Assembly: GCA_041908165.1 (NCBI GenBank)
Contig: JAYRFV010000122.1
Coordinates: 1-31,078, forward strand
Source of the DNA: JACQZU01 sp041908165
GTDB lineage: Bacteria; Acidobacteriota; Holophagae; Holophagales; Holophagaceae
Reading direction: 5' to 3'
DNA: 31,078 nt
A program made the translations under genes and the position numbers. The notes beneath the pieces were generated by a model that worked only from the letters and a program-made list of their open reading frames with translations, did no database searches and had not been told where the DNA came from. Positions 6,693-14,596 of this stretch are shown here, piece by piece; within the stretch, counting starts at the first letter, position 1; the number at the start of each line of letters is the position of its first letter.

Positions 6693-8708
6693 ATGTCCGC
6701 CTATCCGCACCTGCTCGCGCCCCTCGACCTCGGCTTCACCATCCTGCGCAGCCGGGTGCTGATGGGCTCCATGCACACCGGCCTGGAGGAGGAGCGAGGC
6801 GGCTTCCCGAAGCTGGCGGCCTATTTCGCCGAGCGCGCCCGCGGCGGGGTCGGGCTGATCGTCACCGGCGGCATCGCGCCGAATTTCCGCGGCCGGCTCA
6901 CCCCCGGCGGCGCCCAGCTGTCCTGGCCCTGGCAGGTGGCGAAGCACCGCCGGGTGACCGCCGCGGTGCACGCCGAGGGCGGCGCCATCGCCCTGCAGAT
7001 CCTCCACGGAGGCCGCTACAGCTACAGCCCCTTCTCGGTGGCGCCCTCGGCGGTGAAGTCGCCGATCACCCCGTTCCGGCCCTCGGCGCTCAGCGACCGC
7101 GGCGTGCGCGCCACCATCCGCGACTACGCCACCTGCGCGGCCCTGGCCCGGGAGGCCGGCTACGACGGCGTCGAGGTGATGGGGAGCGAGGGCTACCTGA
7201 TCAACCAGTTCCTGGTGACCCGGACCAACCGCCGCGGCGATGCCTGGGGCGGAGACTACGCCGCCCGCATGCGCTTTCCGGTCGAGATCGTGAAGGCGGT
7301 CCGCGAGAAGGCCGGCGCCGACTTCATCCTGGTCTTCCGGCTGTCCATGCTCGACCTGGTGCCGGACGGCTCGAGCTGGGAGGAGGTCGTGCAGCTGGCC
7401 AGGGCGGTTGAGGCGGCCGGCGCGACGCTCCTCAACACCGGCATCGGCTGGCACGAGGCGCGGGTCCCCACCATCGCCGCCCGGGTGCCGCGCGGCGCCT
7501 TCGCCTGGGTCACCCGCAGGCTGAAGGGCGAGGTCGGGATTCCGCTGGTGACCACCAACCGCATCAACACCCCGGAGGTGGCGGAGGACATCCTCGCCCG
7601 CGGCGATGCGGACATGGTCAGCCTGGCCCGGCCCCTGCTCGCCGACCCCGACTTCGTCCGCAAGGCCGCCGCCGGCCGCGCCGAGGAGATCAACACCTGC
7701 ATCGCCTGCAACCAGGCCTGCCTGGACCACGTGTTCTCGCGCAAGCGCGCCACCTGCCTGGTGAATCCGCGGGCCTGCCACGAGACCGAGCTGCGGATCG
7801 CGCCGGCCCTGCGGGCCAGGCGGATCGCCGTGGTGGGCGGCGGCGCAGCCGGCATGGCCTGCGCCGCCACCGCCGCCGAGCGCGGCCATGCCGTCACCCT
7901 GTTCGAGGCGCAGGCGGAACTGGGCGGACAGCTCAACTTCGCCCGGCGGGTGCCCGGCAAGGAGGAGTTCGAGGAGACCCTGCGCTACTTCCGGGTCCGG
8001 CTGGCGAAGCTGGGTGTGCAGGTGCGGCTCGGCCACCGGGCCGGACCGGCGGACCTGGCGGGCCACGATGCGGTGGTCCTCGCCACCGGCGTGCGGCCGC
8101 GGATCCCCGAGCTTCCCGGCATCGACCATCCCAAGGTGATCGCCTACCCGGACCTGCTCTCAGGCCGCCGTGTCGCCGGCGCGAAGGTTGCGGTCATCGG
8201 GGCCGGCGGGATCGGCTTCGACGTGGCGGAGTTCCTGGTGCAGGACGGACGGTCGCCGGACCTGCCGGCCTTCCTGCAGGACTGGGGGGTGGATGCCCAG
8301 CAGGCCCAGCGCGGCGGCCTGCTGCCCAGGCCGGCCCAGGCTCGGCCGGCGCGCGCCGTGTTCCTCTGCCAGCGCCGCGCCGACCGCATGGGCGCCAGCC
8401 TCGGCAAGACCACCGGCTGGGTGCTGCGGCTGAGCCTGCGCGCGAACGGCGTGAAGCTGCTGCCGGGCGTGCGCTACCTGCGGGTGGACGACGCCGGGCT
8501 GTGGATCCAGGAGGGCGGCGCCGGGCCGCGCTGCCTGGAGGTCGACTCGGTGGTCCTCTGCGCCGGCCAGGACCGCGAGTGCTCGCTGCTGGAGCCGCTC
8601 CGCGCCGCCGGTCTGGAGGTGCACCTCATCGGCGGCGCCGAGCTGGCCGCCGAGCTGGACGCCCAGCGCGCCATCCGCCAGGGCACCGAGCTCGGCGCGA
8701 GGCTCTGA
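6693..8708 (+). CDS. fadH: 2,4-dienoyl-CoA reductase (FadH-type old yellow enzyme)
   Basis: This 671-residue flavo-iron-sulfur enzyme has an N-terminal FMN TIM barrel (about 1-345) of the old-yellow-enzyme type with LQILHGGRYSY, GSEGYLINQFL and IGWHEARVPT. The 4Fe-4S site is C336, C339, C343 and C355 in the pattern CIACNQACLD...TCLVNPRACHE, which matches E. coli FadH closely. The C-terminal FAD/NADPH domains show VVGGGAAGMACA and VIGAGGIGFD. The reaction reduces 2,4-dienoyl-CoA with NADPH so that polyunsaturated fatty acids can enter beta-oxidation, in the cytoplasm. The Tyr and His expected for proton transfer are visible in the barrel motifs quoted. The ATG has only a weak ribosome binding site. 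Confidence 0.9.
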   Translation: MSAYPHLLAPLDLGFTILRSRVLMGSMHTGLEEERGGFPKLAAYFAERARGGVGLIVTGGIAPNFRGRLTPGGAQLSWPWQVAKHRRVTAAVHAEGGAIALQILHGGRYSYSPFSVAPSAVKSPITPFRPSALSDRGVRATIRDYATCAALAREAGYDGVEVMGSEGYLINQFLVTRTNRRGDAWGGDYAARMRFPVEIVKAVREKAGADFILVFRLSMLDLVPDGSSWEEVVQLARAVEAAGATLLNTGIGWHEARVPTIAARVPRGAFAWVTRRLKGEVGIPLVTTNRINTPEVAEDILARGDADMVSLARPLLADPDFVRKAAAGRAEEINTCIACNQACLDHVFSRKRATCLVNPRACHETELRIAPALRARRIAVVGGGAAGMACAATAAERGHAVTLFEAQAELGGQLNFARRVPGKEEFEETLRYFRVRLAKLGVQVRLGHRAGPADLAGHDAVVLATGVRPRIPELPGIDHPKVIAYPDLLSGRRVAGAKVAVIGAGGIGFDVAEFLVQDGRSPDLPAFLQDWGVDAQQAQRGGLLPRPAQARPARAVFLCQRRADRMGASLGKTTGWVLRLSLRANGVKLLPGVRYLRVDDAGLWIQEGGAGPRCLEVDSVVLCAGQDRECSLLEPLRAAGLEVHLIGGAELAAELDAQRAIRQGTELGARL

Positions 8709-8729
8709 GCCGCCGCCGAGGATGGAGCC

Positions 8730-9923
8730 GTGACCGCCCTGCCCACCCTCACCGCCGCCCAGGCCGCCCGGCTCCTGCTGGGCGCCCAGGGCCTGCTCGA
8801 CGACCCCGACCGCAGGGCCACCCCGGCGGCGCTCAAGCGGCTGCTGCTGCGGCTCGGCTTCGTCCAGCTGGACACCATCAACGTGGTGGCGCGGGCCCAG
8901 GACCTGACCCTGTTCAGCCGCCTGCACGGCTACCGGCCCGCCCAGCTGCAGCGGCTGCTGGAGCGCGACCGCTTCCTGTTCGAGGGCTTCACCCACGACG
9001 CCTCGGCGATCCCCTGCGCCTTCTATCCGCACTGGAAGCCGCGCTTCCGCGAGGACGCCGGGCGGATCCGCGGCCACGCCTGGTGGCAGCACCACTTCCG
9101 CGGCACCGACGCGGCCGCGGTCATCGCCGCGGTCAAGGCCCGGATCGCCGCGGAGGGCGCCCTGGGCAGCGCCGACTTCGAGCACCCGGAGAAGCGCGGC
9201 CCCTGGTGGGGCTGGAAGCCGCAGAAGGCGGCCCTCGACTACCTCTGGCGCAGCGGCGAGCTGGCGATCGCCGGCCGGGTCCACTTCGCCAAGCGCTACG
9301 ACCTGCCCGAGCGGGTGCTGCCGGGGCTCCACGACCTGCCGGAACCCGCCCCGGAGGAGCACCTCGCCTGGGCCTGCGGCAGCGCCGCCGAACGGCTGGT
9401 CGTGTTCACGCCGCGGGAGCTTGCGGGCTACTGGGACCGGGTCGGCCTGATTGAGGCCAGGGCCTGGTGCCAGGCCGCCACCGCCGAGGGCCGCCTGCTG
9501 GAAGTGCAGGTCGAGGCCGCCGACGGCAGCGCTCCGGCCCGCGCCTTCGCCCTGGCCGACTGGGGGGCGCGGCTGCGGCGCCTGCCCGAGGCACCCGCCC
9601 TCACCCGCCTGCTCAGCCCCTTCGACCCGGTGCTCCGCGACCGCGGCCGCGGCCTGCGGCGGTTCGGCTTCGACTACCGCTTCGAGGCCTTCACGCCGGA
9701 GCCGAAACGGCTCCACGGCTACTACGTCCTGCCGATCCTGGAGGGCGTCCGGCTGGTGGGGCGGCTGGATCCCAAGCTGCACCGCGAGCGCGGCCTGCTC
9801 GAGATCAAGCGCCTGACCTGGGAGCCCGGCGTCCGGCCGACCCGCGCCCGGGTCCGCGGCCTGCACGCAGCCCTCGAGCGGCTCTGCGGCTTCCTCGGCG
9901 CGGACCGATGGGAGGGCGCCTGA
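8730..9923 (+). CDS. YcaQ/AlkX-type DNA glycosylase (winged-helix HTH_42 family)
   Basis: This 397-residue protein has the winged-helix family once called DUF1006. Hallmarks are VQLDTINVVARAQDLTLFSRL at 45-65, FEGFTHDASAIP, HWWxHH-like aromatic/His clusters, RGPWWGWKPQKAALDYLWRSGEL and RLVGRLDPKLHRERG near the end. The Q46-L47-D48 motif matches the catalytic QxD motif of E. coli YcaQ, which unhooks DNA interstrand crosslinks and removes bulky N7-alkylguanine; the AlkZ relatives have QxQ instead. The expected role is therefore repair of alkylated or crosslinked DNA. The GTG start at 8730 has GGAG 2 nt upstream and GAGG a little further. The gene is 21 bp after fadH on the same strand. Confidence 0.88.
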   Translation: MTALPTLTAAQAARLLLGAQGLLDDPDRRATPAALKRLLLRLGFVQLDTINVVARAQDLTLFSRLHGYRPAQLQRLLERDRFLFEGFTHDASAIPCAFYPHWKPRFREDAGRIRGHAWWQHHFRGTDAAAVIAAVKARIAAEGALGSADFEHPEKRGPWWGWKPQKAALDYLWRSGELAIAGRVHFAKRYDLPERVLPGLHDLPEPAPEEHLAWACGSAAERLVVFTPRELAGYWDRVGLIEARAWCQAATAEGRLLEVQVEAADGSAPARAFALADWGARLRRLPEAPALTRLLSPFDPVLRDRGRGLRRFGFDYRFEAFTPEPKRLHGYYVLPILEGVRLVGRLDPKLHRERGLLEIKRLTWEPGVRPTRARVRGLHAALERLCGFLGADRWEGA

Positions 9924-9945
9924 GGCGCCGGCCCACGCACCTGCC

Positions 9946-11100
9946 CTAGAACCCGTCCAGGGCCTCGGGGAAGGCCTTCAGCACCCCTTCCGCCTCGGCG
10001 CGGTTGCGCACCAGGGCCTCCACGCAGTCCCGGTCCAGCTTCTCGTCCGCCAGCCGCTGCAGGTGAGCGAGGGCGTCCTCGACGGTCCAGGCGTACTTGT
10101 AGGGACGGCGGGTGGTGAGGGCGTCGAAGACGTCGGCCACCGCGATGATCCGCGCGAAGATCGGGATCTGCGCGCCCCGCAGGCCGTCCGGGTAGCCGCT
10201 GCCGTCCAGCATCTCGTGGTGCCGCTCCGCCACCACGCGCAGGATGTCGGCGTGCTCCATCCCCTCCAGGCCGAAATGCTCCAGGATCGCATCCACAATC
10301 ATCCGTCCCTTGGTGGTGTGGGTGCGCATGAGCTCCACCTCCTCGGGGCTGAGGGGGGTGGGCTTCAGCAGCACAGGATCGGGGATCGCCACCTTGCCGA
10401 CGTCGTGCAGGGCGGCGAACCAGAACAGCCGCTCGATCAGGTCGTCCTCGAAGGCGCAGACGCCGCGGGCGGCGAGGTCCCGGGCGATGATCCGGGCGAA
10501 GTAGCCGATCCGCTCCAGGTGGCCGCCGGTCTCCGGGTCGTGCAGGTGGACCATGTGGCCCACCGTCCGGGTCGCCGCCAGCAGCGTCCGCACCGGCTGC
10601 AGGTCGCAGAGCACCGCGCAGCCGATCAGGTGGCCGTAGGTGTCGAGCGCCCGCAGCGCCCGCGGCGTGAAAACGTGGCGGCGGTAGGAGTTGAAGAACA
10701 CGAAGGCCTCGAAGGCGCCGTTGAAGTAGAACGGCAGCGTGTAGCTCGAGGCGTAGCCCTGGTCGCGCAGCGCCCGGGTGTGGGGGTGCTCCCCGCCGTC
10801 CAGGACGGAGAGGTCGTTGAGCACCCGGGACCGGCCGTTCTCCAGCAGTTCGAGCAGGGAGGGCGCCGCGGCCAGCGCGGTCTCGTAGTTGTCCAGGGGC
10901 CGGTCGTCGCCGCTGCTGTGCAGGAAGGTCTTCAGCCGCTGGGTGCGCTCGTCGTACAGGGCCACCGCCACCCGGTCGACGAAGGCGAAGTCCTCCTGGA
11001 TGGCCTCGTGGACGGCCACGAGCTTCTCCCGCAGGCCGCTGCGGAGGTTCAGACGGTCCAGGTGGTCCAGGTGCTCGTGGGGTTCCTTGGAGGAGGACAT
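9946..11100 (-). CDS. HD-GYP domain phosphodiesterase with N-terminal GAF-like sensor
   Basis: This 384-residue protein has an N-terminal GAF-like domain (about 20-165; motifs VDRVAVALYD and ASSYTLPFYFNG) joined to an HD-GYP domain (about 175-375). The metal site is visible: H232-D233 in ALHDVGKVAIPD and H294-H295 in HHEMLDGSGYP, with the GYP triad at 302-304. HD-GYP proteins hydrolyse cyclic di-GMP, or in some lineages cyclic GMP-AMP. No GGDEF or EAL domain accompanies it, and there is no membrane segment, so it should be a cytoplasmic sensor-phosphodiesterase. It lies 38 bp downstream of holB on the same strand and may share the tmk-holB transcript. It converges with the YcaQ gene across a 22-bp gap. 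Confidence 0.92.
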   Translation of the reverse strand: MSSSKEPHEHLDHLDRLNLRSGLREKLVAVHEAIQEDFAFVDRVAVALYDERTQRLKTFLHSSGDDRPLDNYETALAAAPSLLELLENGRSRVLNDLSVLDGGEHPHTRALRDQGYASSYTLPFYFNGAFEAFVFFNSYRRHVFTPRALRALDTYGHLIGCAVLCDLQPVRTLLAATRTVGHMVHLHDPETGGHLERIGYFARIIARDLAARGVCAFEDDLIERLFWFAALHDVGKVAIPDPVLLKPTPLSPEEVELMRTHTTKGRMIVDAILEHFGLEGMEHADILRVVAERHHEMLDGSGYPDGLRGAQIPIFARIIAVADVFDALTTRRPYKYAWTVEDALAHLQRLADEKLDRDCVEALVRNRAEAEGVLKAFPEALDGF

Positions 11101-11138
11101 GGCGGCGCCCGCGGGGACCCCAGTCTAGCGCCGCCCCC

Positions 11139-12137
11139 TCACCCGCGGAGGGCCACGGCCAGTTCCCGCAGGAGGGAGTCGGCCACCGGGTTGCGGGAGA
11201 GGTTGCGCAGGGCGGTGTAGACCAGCGCCTGGGCGGCGCGGGGCTCGAGCCCGGCGGGCGCGGCCTCGAGCCGGGAGCGCCAGGGCGCCAGGGCCGGGGG
11301 CCGCCCGGCGCGCAGCCGCTCGAGGTCGGCGAGGAGCGCGAGCAGCAGCTCGAGGGGCTGGCGCAGCTGCTCGCTCTGGGCCTGGGGGGCGTCCTTGTCC
11401 GGCAGCAGGGACGGGGCCGCCCCCGCGAAGGGCCGGCCTTCGACCAGGTCCAGCCAGGCCTCCACCTGGGCGGCGGCGCGGGCGAAGTCGCCCGGATCCA
11501 GCAGCCGCAGGCTGCCGCCGGCGAGGGCGCTCCAGCGCTCGCGGTCGGCGTCGCCCCAGCCGGCCGCCTGGGCCACCGACCACGCCTCCGCCTCGCCCAG
11601 CGGCTGGAAGGCGATCCGCTCGCAGCGGCTGCGGATGGTCTGCAGCACCACGTCCGGGCGGTGGGTCACGAGGATGAAGCGGGTGCCGGGCGGCGGCTCC
11701 TCCAGGGTCTTGAGCAGGATGTTGGCGCTCGGGCCGTTGAGCCGGTGGGCGTCCTCCACCAGGATCCAGCGGTGGCAGCGCGGCGGCGGCGCGTTGTGGG
11801 CCCAGGCGATGACGCCGCCCTCCACCAGGTCGTCGCCGCGGATCGCGCCGATGCGGATGACCCCGGCCTTGCCCTCCGGGGCGATGCGGAGGAAGTTGGG
11901 CAGCTCGACCGGCTCCCCGCGGAAGGCGAGGCAGCCCTCGCAGGCGCCGCAGGCGCTGCGCCGGAAGCAGAGCTCGCGCATGGCCAGTTCCATGGCCACC
12001 CGGCGCTTGCCCAGCCCGTCCATGCCGGTGAACAGCAGGCTGCCCGGGAGCCGGCCCGCCTCCAGCCGGGCGCGCAGGGCCTCGCGCTGGCGCTGGTGCC
12101 CGACCAGGGCCGGATCGTACCCGTCCCCCGCCGCCAT
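11139..12137 (-). CDS. holB: DNA polymerase III delta' subunit
   Basis: This 332-residue protein belongs to the clamp-loader ATPase fold. It opens with VGHQRQREALRARLEAGRLPGSLLFTGMDGLGKRR, where the P-loop residue after the Lys is Arg rather than Ser/Thr, consistent with a delta' subunit that does not hydrolyse ATP. A four-Cys zinc module follows (CFRRSACGACEGC). ILVEDAHRLNGPSANILLKTLEEPP is the Walker-B and sensor-1 region, and TIRSRCERI is the SRC motif that reaches into a neighbouring ATP site. Its ATG overlaps the tmk stop (TGATG), indicating translational coupling. Such tmk-holB pairs are common in bacteria. Confidence 0.93.
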   Translation of the reverse strand: MAAGDGYDPALVGHQRQREALRARLEAGRLPGSLLFTGMDGLGKRRVAMELAMRELCFRRSACGACEGCLAFRGEPVELPNFLRIAPEGKAGVIRIGAIRGDDLVEGGVIAWAHNAPPPRCHRWILVEDAHRLNGPSANILLKTLEEPPPGTRFILVTHRPDVVLQTIRSRCERIAFQPLGEAEAWSVAQAAGWGDADRERWSALAGGSLRLLDPGDFARAAAQVEAWLDLVEGRPFAGAAPSLLPDKDAPQAQSEQLRQPLELLLALLADLERLRAGRPPALAPWRSRLEAAPAGLEPRAAQALVYTALRNLSRNPVADSLLRELAVALRG

Positions 12138-12802
12138 CACTCCACCCTGAAGCCGGCGTTGCGGAGCAGCGGCGCCACCGCCTGCCAGATGCGGCGTTCC
12201 ACCTCCTCGGGCCCGGTGCGGGCAGGCACCACCTTCACCCGGTTCGGCTCCTTCTGGTGGATCGCCAGGAACCGGCTGCGCACGAGCCGGTGGAAGGCCA
12301 GCGCCCGCTCGTCGTAGCGCGTCTCCCGGAAGCCCTCGCCGAGGTCGAGGTTGCGGGTGTCCACGCGCACCAGGCTCGCCTCCGGGTCCATGTCCAGCAG
12401 GATCGTCAGGTGCGGCCGGGTGCGGCCGACCACCAGGTCGCTGAGGCGGTCGAGGGTGGCCTCCGGAACGCCCATGGCCCCTTGGTAGGCCCGGGTGCTG
12501 TCCTCGAAGCGGTCGAGCAGGACCACGCTCCCGGCCTCCAGCCCCGGCCGCACGACCTGGGCCAGGTGCTGGGCGCGGTCGGCATAGAACAGGAGCAGTT
12601 CGGCGTCCGGGCACCACTCCTCGCCGCTGCCGTGGTGGGTGAGCAGCAGCCTGCGGATCTCCAGGCCGAGCGCGGTGCCGCCGGGCTCCTTGGAGACCAC
12701 CAGCGGCACGTCCAGGCTGCGCAGGTGCTCCGACAGCCGCAGGAGCTGGGTCGACTTCCCCGCCCCCTCCACGCCCTCCACGCTGATCAGCACACCGCCC
12801 AC
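12137..12802 (-). CDS. tmk: Thymidylate kinase
   Basis: This 221-residue enzyme phosphorylates dTMP to dTDP using ATP. The P-loop GVEGAGKST is at 10-18, KEPGGT supplies the substrate loop, and LLDRFEDSTRAYQG is the DR(Y/F) motif that contacts the phosphate and base. The PHLTILLDMDPE strand and an Arg-rich lid region follow, ending with the typical C-terminal helix. The start is GTG at 12802 with GGAGG about 4 nt upstream; another in-frame GTG three codons on is possible. It is the first gene of the tmk-holB-(HD-GYP) group and is divergent from the zinc-ribbon gene across 134 bp. Confidence 0.94.
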   Translation of the reverse strand: MGGVLISVEGVEGAGKSTQLLRLSEHLRSLDVPLVVSKEPGGTALGLEIRRLLLTHHGSGEEWCPDAELLLFYADRAQHLAQVVRPGLEAGSVVLLDRFEDSTRAYQGAMGVPEATLDRLSDLVVGRTRPHLTILLDMDPEASLVRVDTRNLDLGEGFRETRYDERALAFHRLVRSRFLAIHQKEPNRVKVVPARTGPEEVERRIWQAVAPLLRNAGFRVE

Positions 12803-12936
12803 GCCGCCTCCGCGCCTTCGAGCATAGCGTCATCCCCCAGGCCCGGCCGGGGCCCGCGAGGGGGGAGCCCCGGGGGGCCGTGGCTGCGCCGGAAGCGAAT
12901 TGAGCCTATCCTGAAGGGAAATCCACGGAGCCCCCC

Positions 12937-14133
12937 GTGATCCAATCGGTGTCTTGTCCCAGCTGCGATACCCACTACGGCCTCAGGCGGGCTCGGGTCC
13001 GGTCCGGACTGCGCCGCGCCCGCTGCTACAAGTGCGCCACCACCTTCGGCATCGAGGCCGAGGTGCTGCGGCTGCTCGCGGAGGACGGCGCCGAGGCGAC
13101 CTCGGCCCCGACGCCGACGGACGCCTTCGCCTACATCGAGCCCGGGGCCTTCGAGGAACTCGACGCCGCCTCGCTCCACGAGGAGGGCCTCGAGCCCCTG
13201 GAACCGCTCGAGGCCCTCGAGCCCATCGAGCCGGTGGCGGCCGAGGCGGTCCTCGATCCGGCAGAGGGCGACCTCGAACTGCCCAGCCTGGAGGAACTCG
13301 AGGCCGCCACCGCCGCCATCGAGGCGGACGACCTGCGGGTCGCCCAGATCGACCCCGGCGATGTGCTCAGCGAGGCCGACCTGGCGGGAGCCGACGACGA
13401 GATCCTCGACAAGACGCTGGTGGACTTCGCCGCCCCGCCCCACCCGGAGGCGCGGCCGACGCCGGCACCGCCCCCGCCCCTGGCCGATGAGGAGGCCACC
13501 AGCACCCAGGGCGGGTATGCCTCGGCCAAGGACGCCATCCACAAGCTGCTGGGCGAGACCCCGCCGCCGCCGGCCGCCTACCGGCCGCCCTCCCACCGGG
13601 GCGGCACGACCATGGACGTGGAGGCGACCCTCACCGCGCTGGAAAGCACCCTCGGGGGGGTGACCCCCGCGCCGCTCTCGCCGGTGGACCTGCCCTCCCC
13701 CGCCGGCGCCACCATGAAGCTGACCCGGGACGAGATGAACGCCGCCCTTGCGGCCATGGCCGCGCCGGCCGCCCCTGCCCCGCCGCCGCGGCCCGCGCCG
13801 GCCGAATCCACCGTCATGCTGAAGATGCCGGTGAGCGAGGTTCCGCAGCCCTCCATGGATCCCAACCTGCTCAAGGTCCAGATGGGCACCGAGCTGTACA
13901 GCAACCTCACCATGGAGCAGCTGGTCTCCCTGGCCGAGCAGGGCCGGCTTGCGGAATACCACATGGTGGCGCGGCAGTTCAGCGACAACTGGCTGGAGGC
14001 CGCCAAGGTGCCGGGCCTGCGGCCGGTGTTCGACCGCCTGCGCCGGACCCGCCTGCCGGAGCCGCCGCCGTCGCCGCTGGAAACCGCGCCGATCAAGAAG
14101 AGCCTGTTCGGCGGCCTGTTCGGGAAGAACTGA
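12937..14133 (+). CDS. Zinc-ribbon protein with acidic/Pro-rich linker and C-terminal GYF-like domain
   Basis: The 398-residue product starts with an MJ0042-type zinc ribbon (C7, C10, C30, C33; about residues 4-36). Then comes a long low-complexity stretch (about 40-290): first Glu/Leu/Ala-rich and very acidic, then Pro/Ala-rich. Inside it are short islands around SAKDAIHKLLGE and MKLTRDEMNAALAAM. The C-terminal region (about 315-375) has YSNLTMEQLVSLAEQGRL followed by a W and LRPVFDRL, which fits the GYF_2 domain pattern. The tail is basic (KKSLFGGLFGKN). There is no signal peptide or membrane span. A similar zinc ribbon plus GYF arrangement occurs in the cytoplasmic part of myxobacterial GltJ, a MglA partner; that parallel is inference. 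GTG start with GGAG 7 nt upstream. The next gene starts at the base after its stop. Confidence 0.75.
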   Translation: MIQSVSCPSCDTHYGLRRARVRSGLRRARCYKCATTFGIEAEVLRLLAEDGAEATSAPTPTDAFAYIEPGAFEELDAASLHEEGLEPLEPLEALEPIEPVAAEAVLDPAEGDLELPSLEELEAATAAIEADDLRVAQIDPGDVLSEADLAGADDEILDKTLVDFAAPPHPEARPTPAPPPPLADEEATSTQGGYASAKDAIHKLLGETPPPPAAYRPPSHRGGTTMDVEATLTALESTLGGVTPAPLSPVDLPSPAGATMKLTRDEMNAALAAMAAPAAPAPPPRPAPAESTVMLKMPVSEVPQPSMDPNLLKVQMGTELYSNLTMEQLVSLAEQGRLAEYHMVARQFSDNWLEAAKVPGLRPVFDRLRRTRLPEPPPSPLETAPIKKSLFGGLFGKN

Positions 14134-14592
14134 ATGCTGCCGTTCGCGCTCCTCTCCCTGCTCGCCCTCGCCCAGGCCCCTCCGCCCGCCGCCGAACCGG
14201 CCAAGGCCGCCCCGATCCCCCTCGGCTTTTACAGCCGCCGCACCGACTTCAAGTGGGACCGGCTGGTGCCGCTCGGCTTCGAGGTCGACGGCCTGAAGGT
14301 GAACAGCATCTTCTTCAACAACCGCGAGTTGAAGAGCAGCTGGATCAAGGAGGCGAGCTTCGGCACCCGCGCCCAGGTGGAGGTCACCAACACCGCGAAG
14401 ACCGACCGCATCCCCGGCTTCGCCGTGGCGGTCTTCGACAAGGACGGCAGCCTCCTCGGCGTGGCCAGCGGCGGCACCAAGCTCGGCGTGGTCAAGCCCG
14501 GCGAGACCGAGACCTTCGACCTGAACTTCAGCCAGGTGAAGGAGCGCCTGCCGCGCGGCGACCACTTCGTGCTGAGCGTCGAACTGCGCTGA
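14134..14592 (+). CDS. Secreted FxLYD-like beta-sandwich protein, unknown function
   Basis: This 152-residue product has a short N-terminal signal peptide (MLPFALLSLLALAQA) and one predicted beta-rich domain. The pattern AQVEVTNTAKTDRIPGFAVAVFDKDGSLLG, followed by GVVKPGETETFDLNF, resembles FxLYD domains, immunoglobulin-like modules of bacterial secreted proteins thought to bind or scaffold. The start ATG immediately follows the stop of the upstream zinc-ribbon gene (TGAATG), so the two are almost certainly co-translated. A cytoplasmic zinc-ribbon protein paired with a secreted partner is unusual. No enzymatic motif is visible and the specific role is unknown. Confidence 0.75.
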   Translation: MLPFALLSLLALAQAPPPAAEPAKAAPIPLGFYSRRTDFKWDRLVPLGFEVDGLKVNSIFFNNRELKSSWIKEASFGTRAQVEVTNTAKTDRIPGFAVAVFDKDGSLLGVASGGTKLGVVKPGETETFDLNFSQVKERLPRGDHFVLSVELR

Positions 14593-14596
14593 CCCG

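Noticed and set aside
9915..9929. GGCGCC-TGA-GGCGCC hairpin at the end of the YcaQ gene as a terminator
   Set aside because: The loop is the stop codon itself, the stem is only 6 bp and no T-run follows.
12803..12936. Divergent promoters between tmk and the zinc-ribbon gene
   Set aside because: TATGCT- and TATCCT-like -10 words exist, but no -35 at proper spacing was found on either strand.
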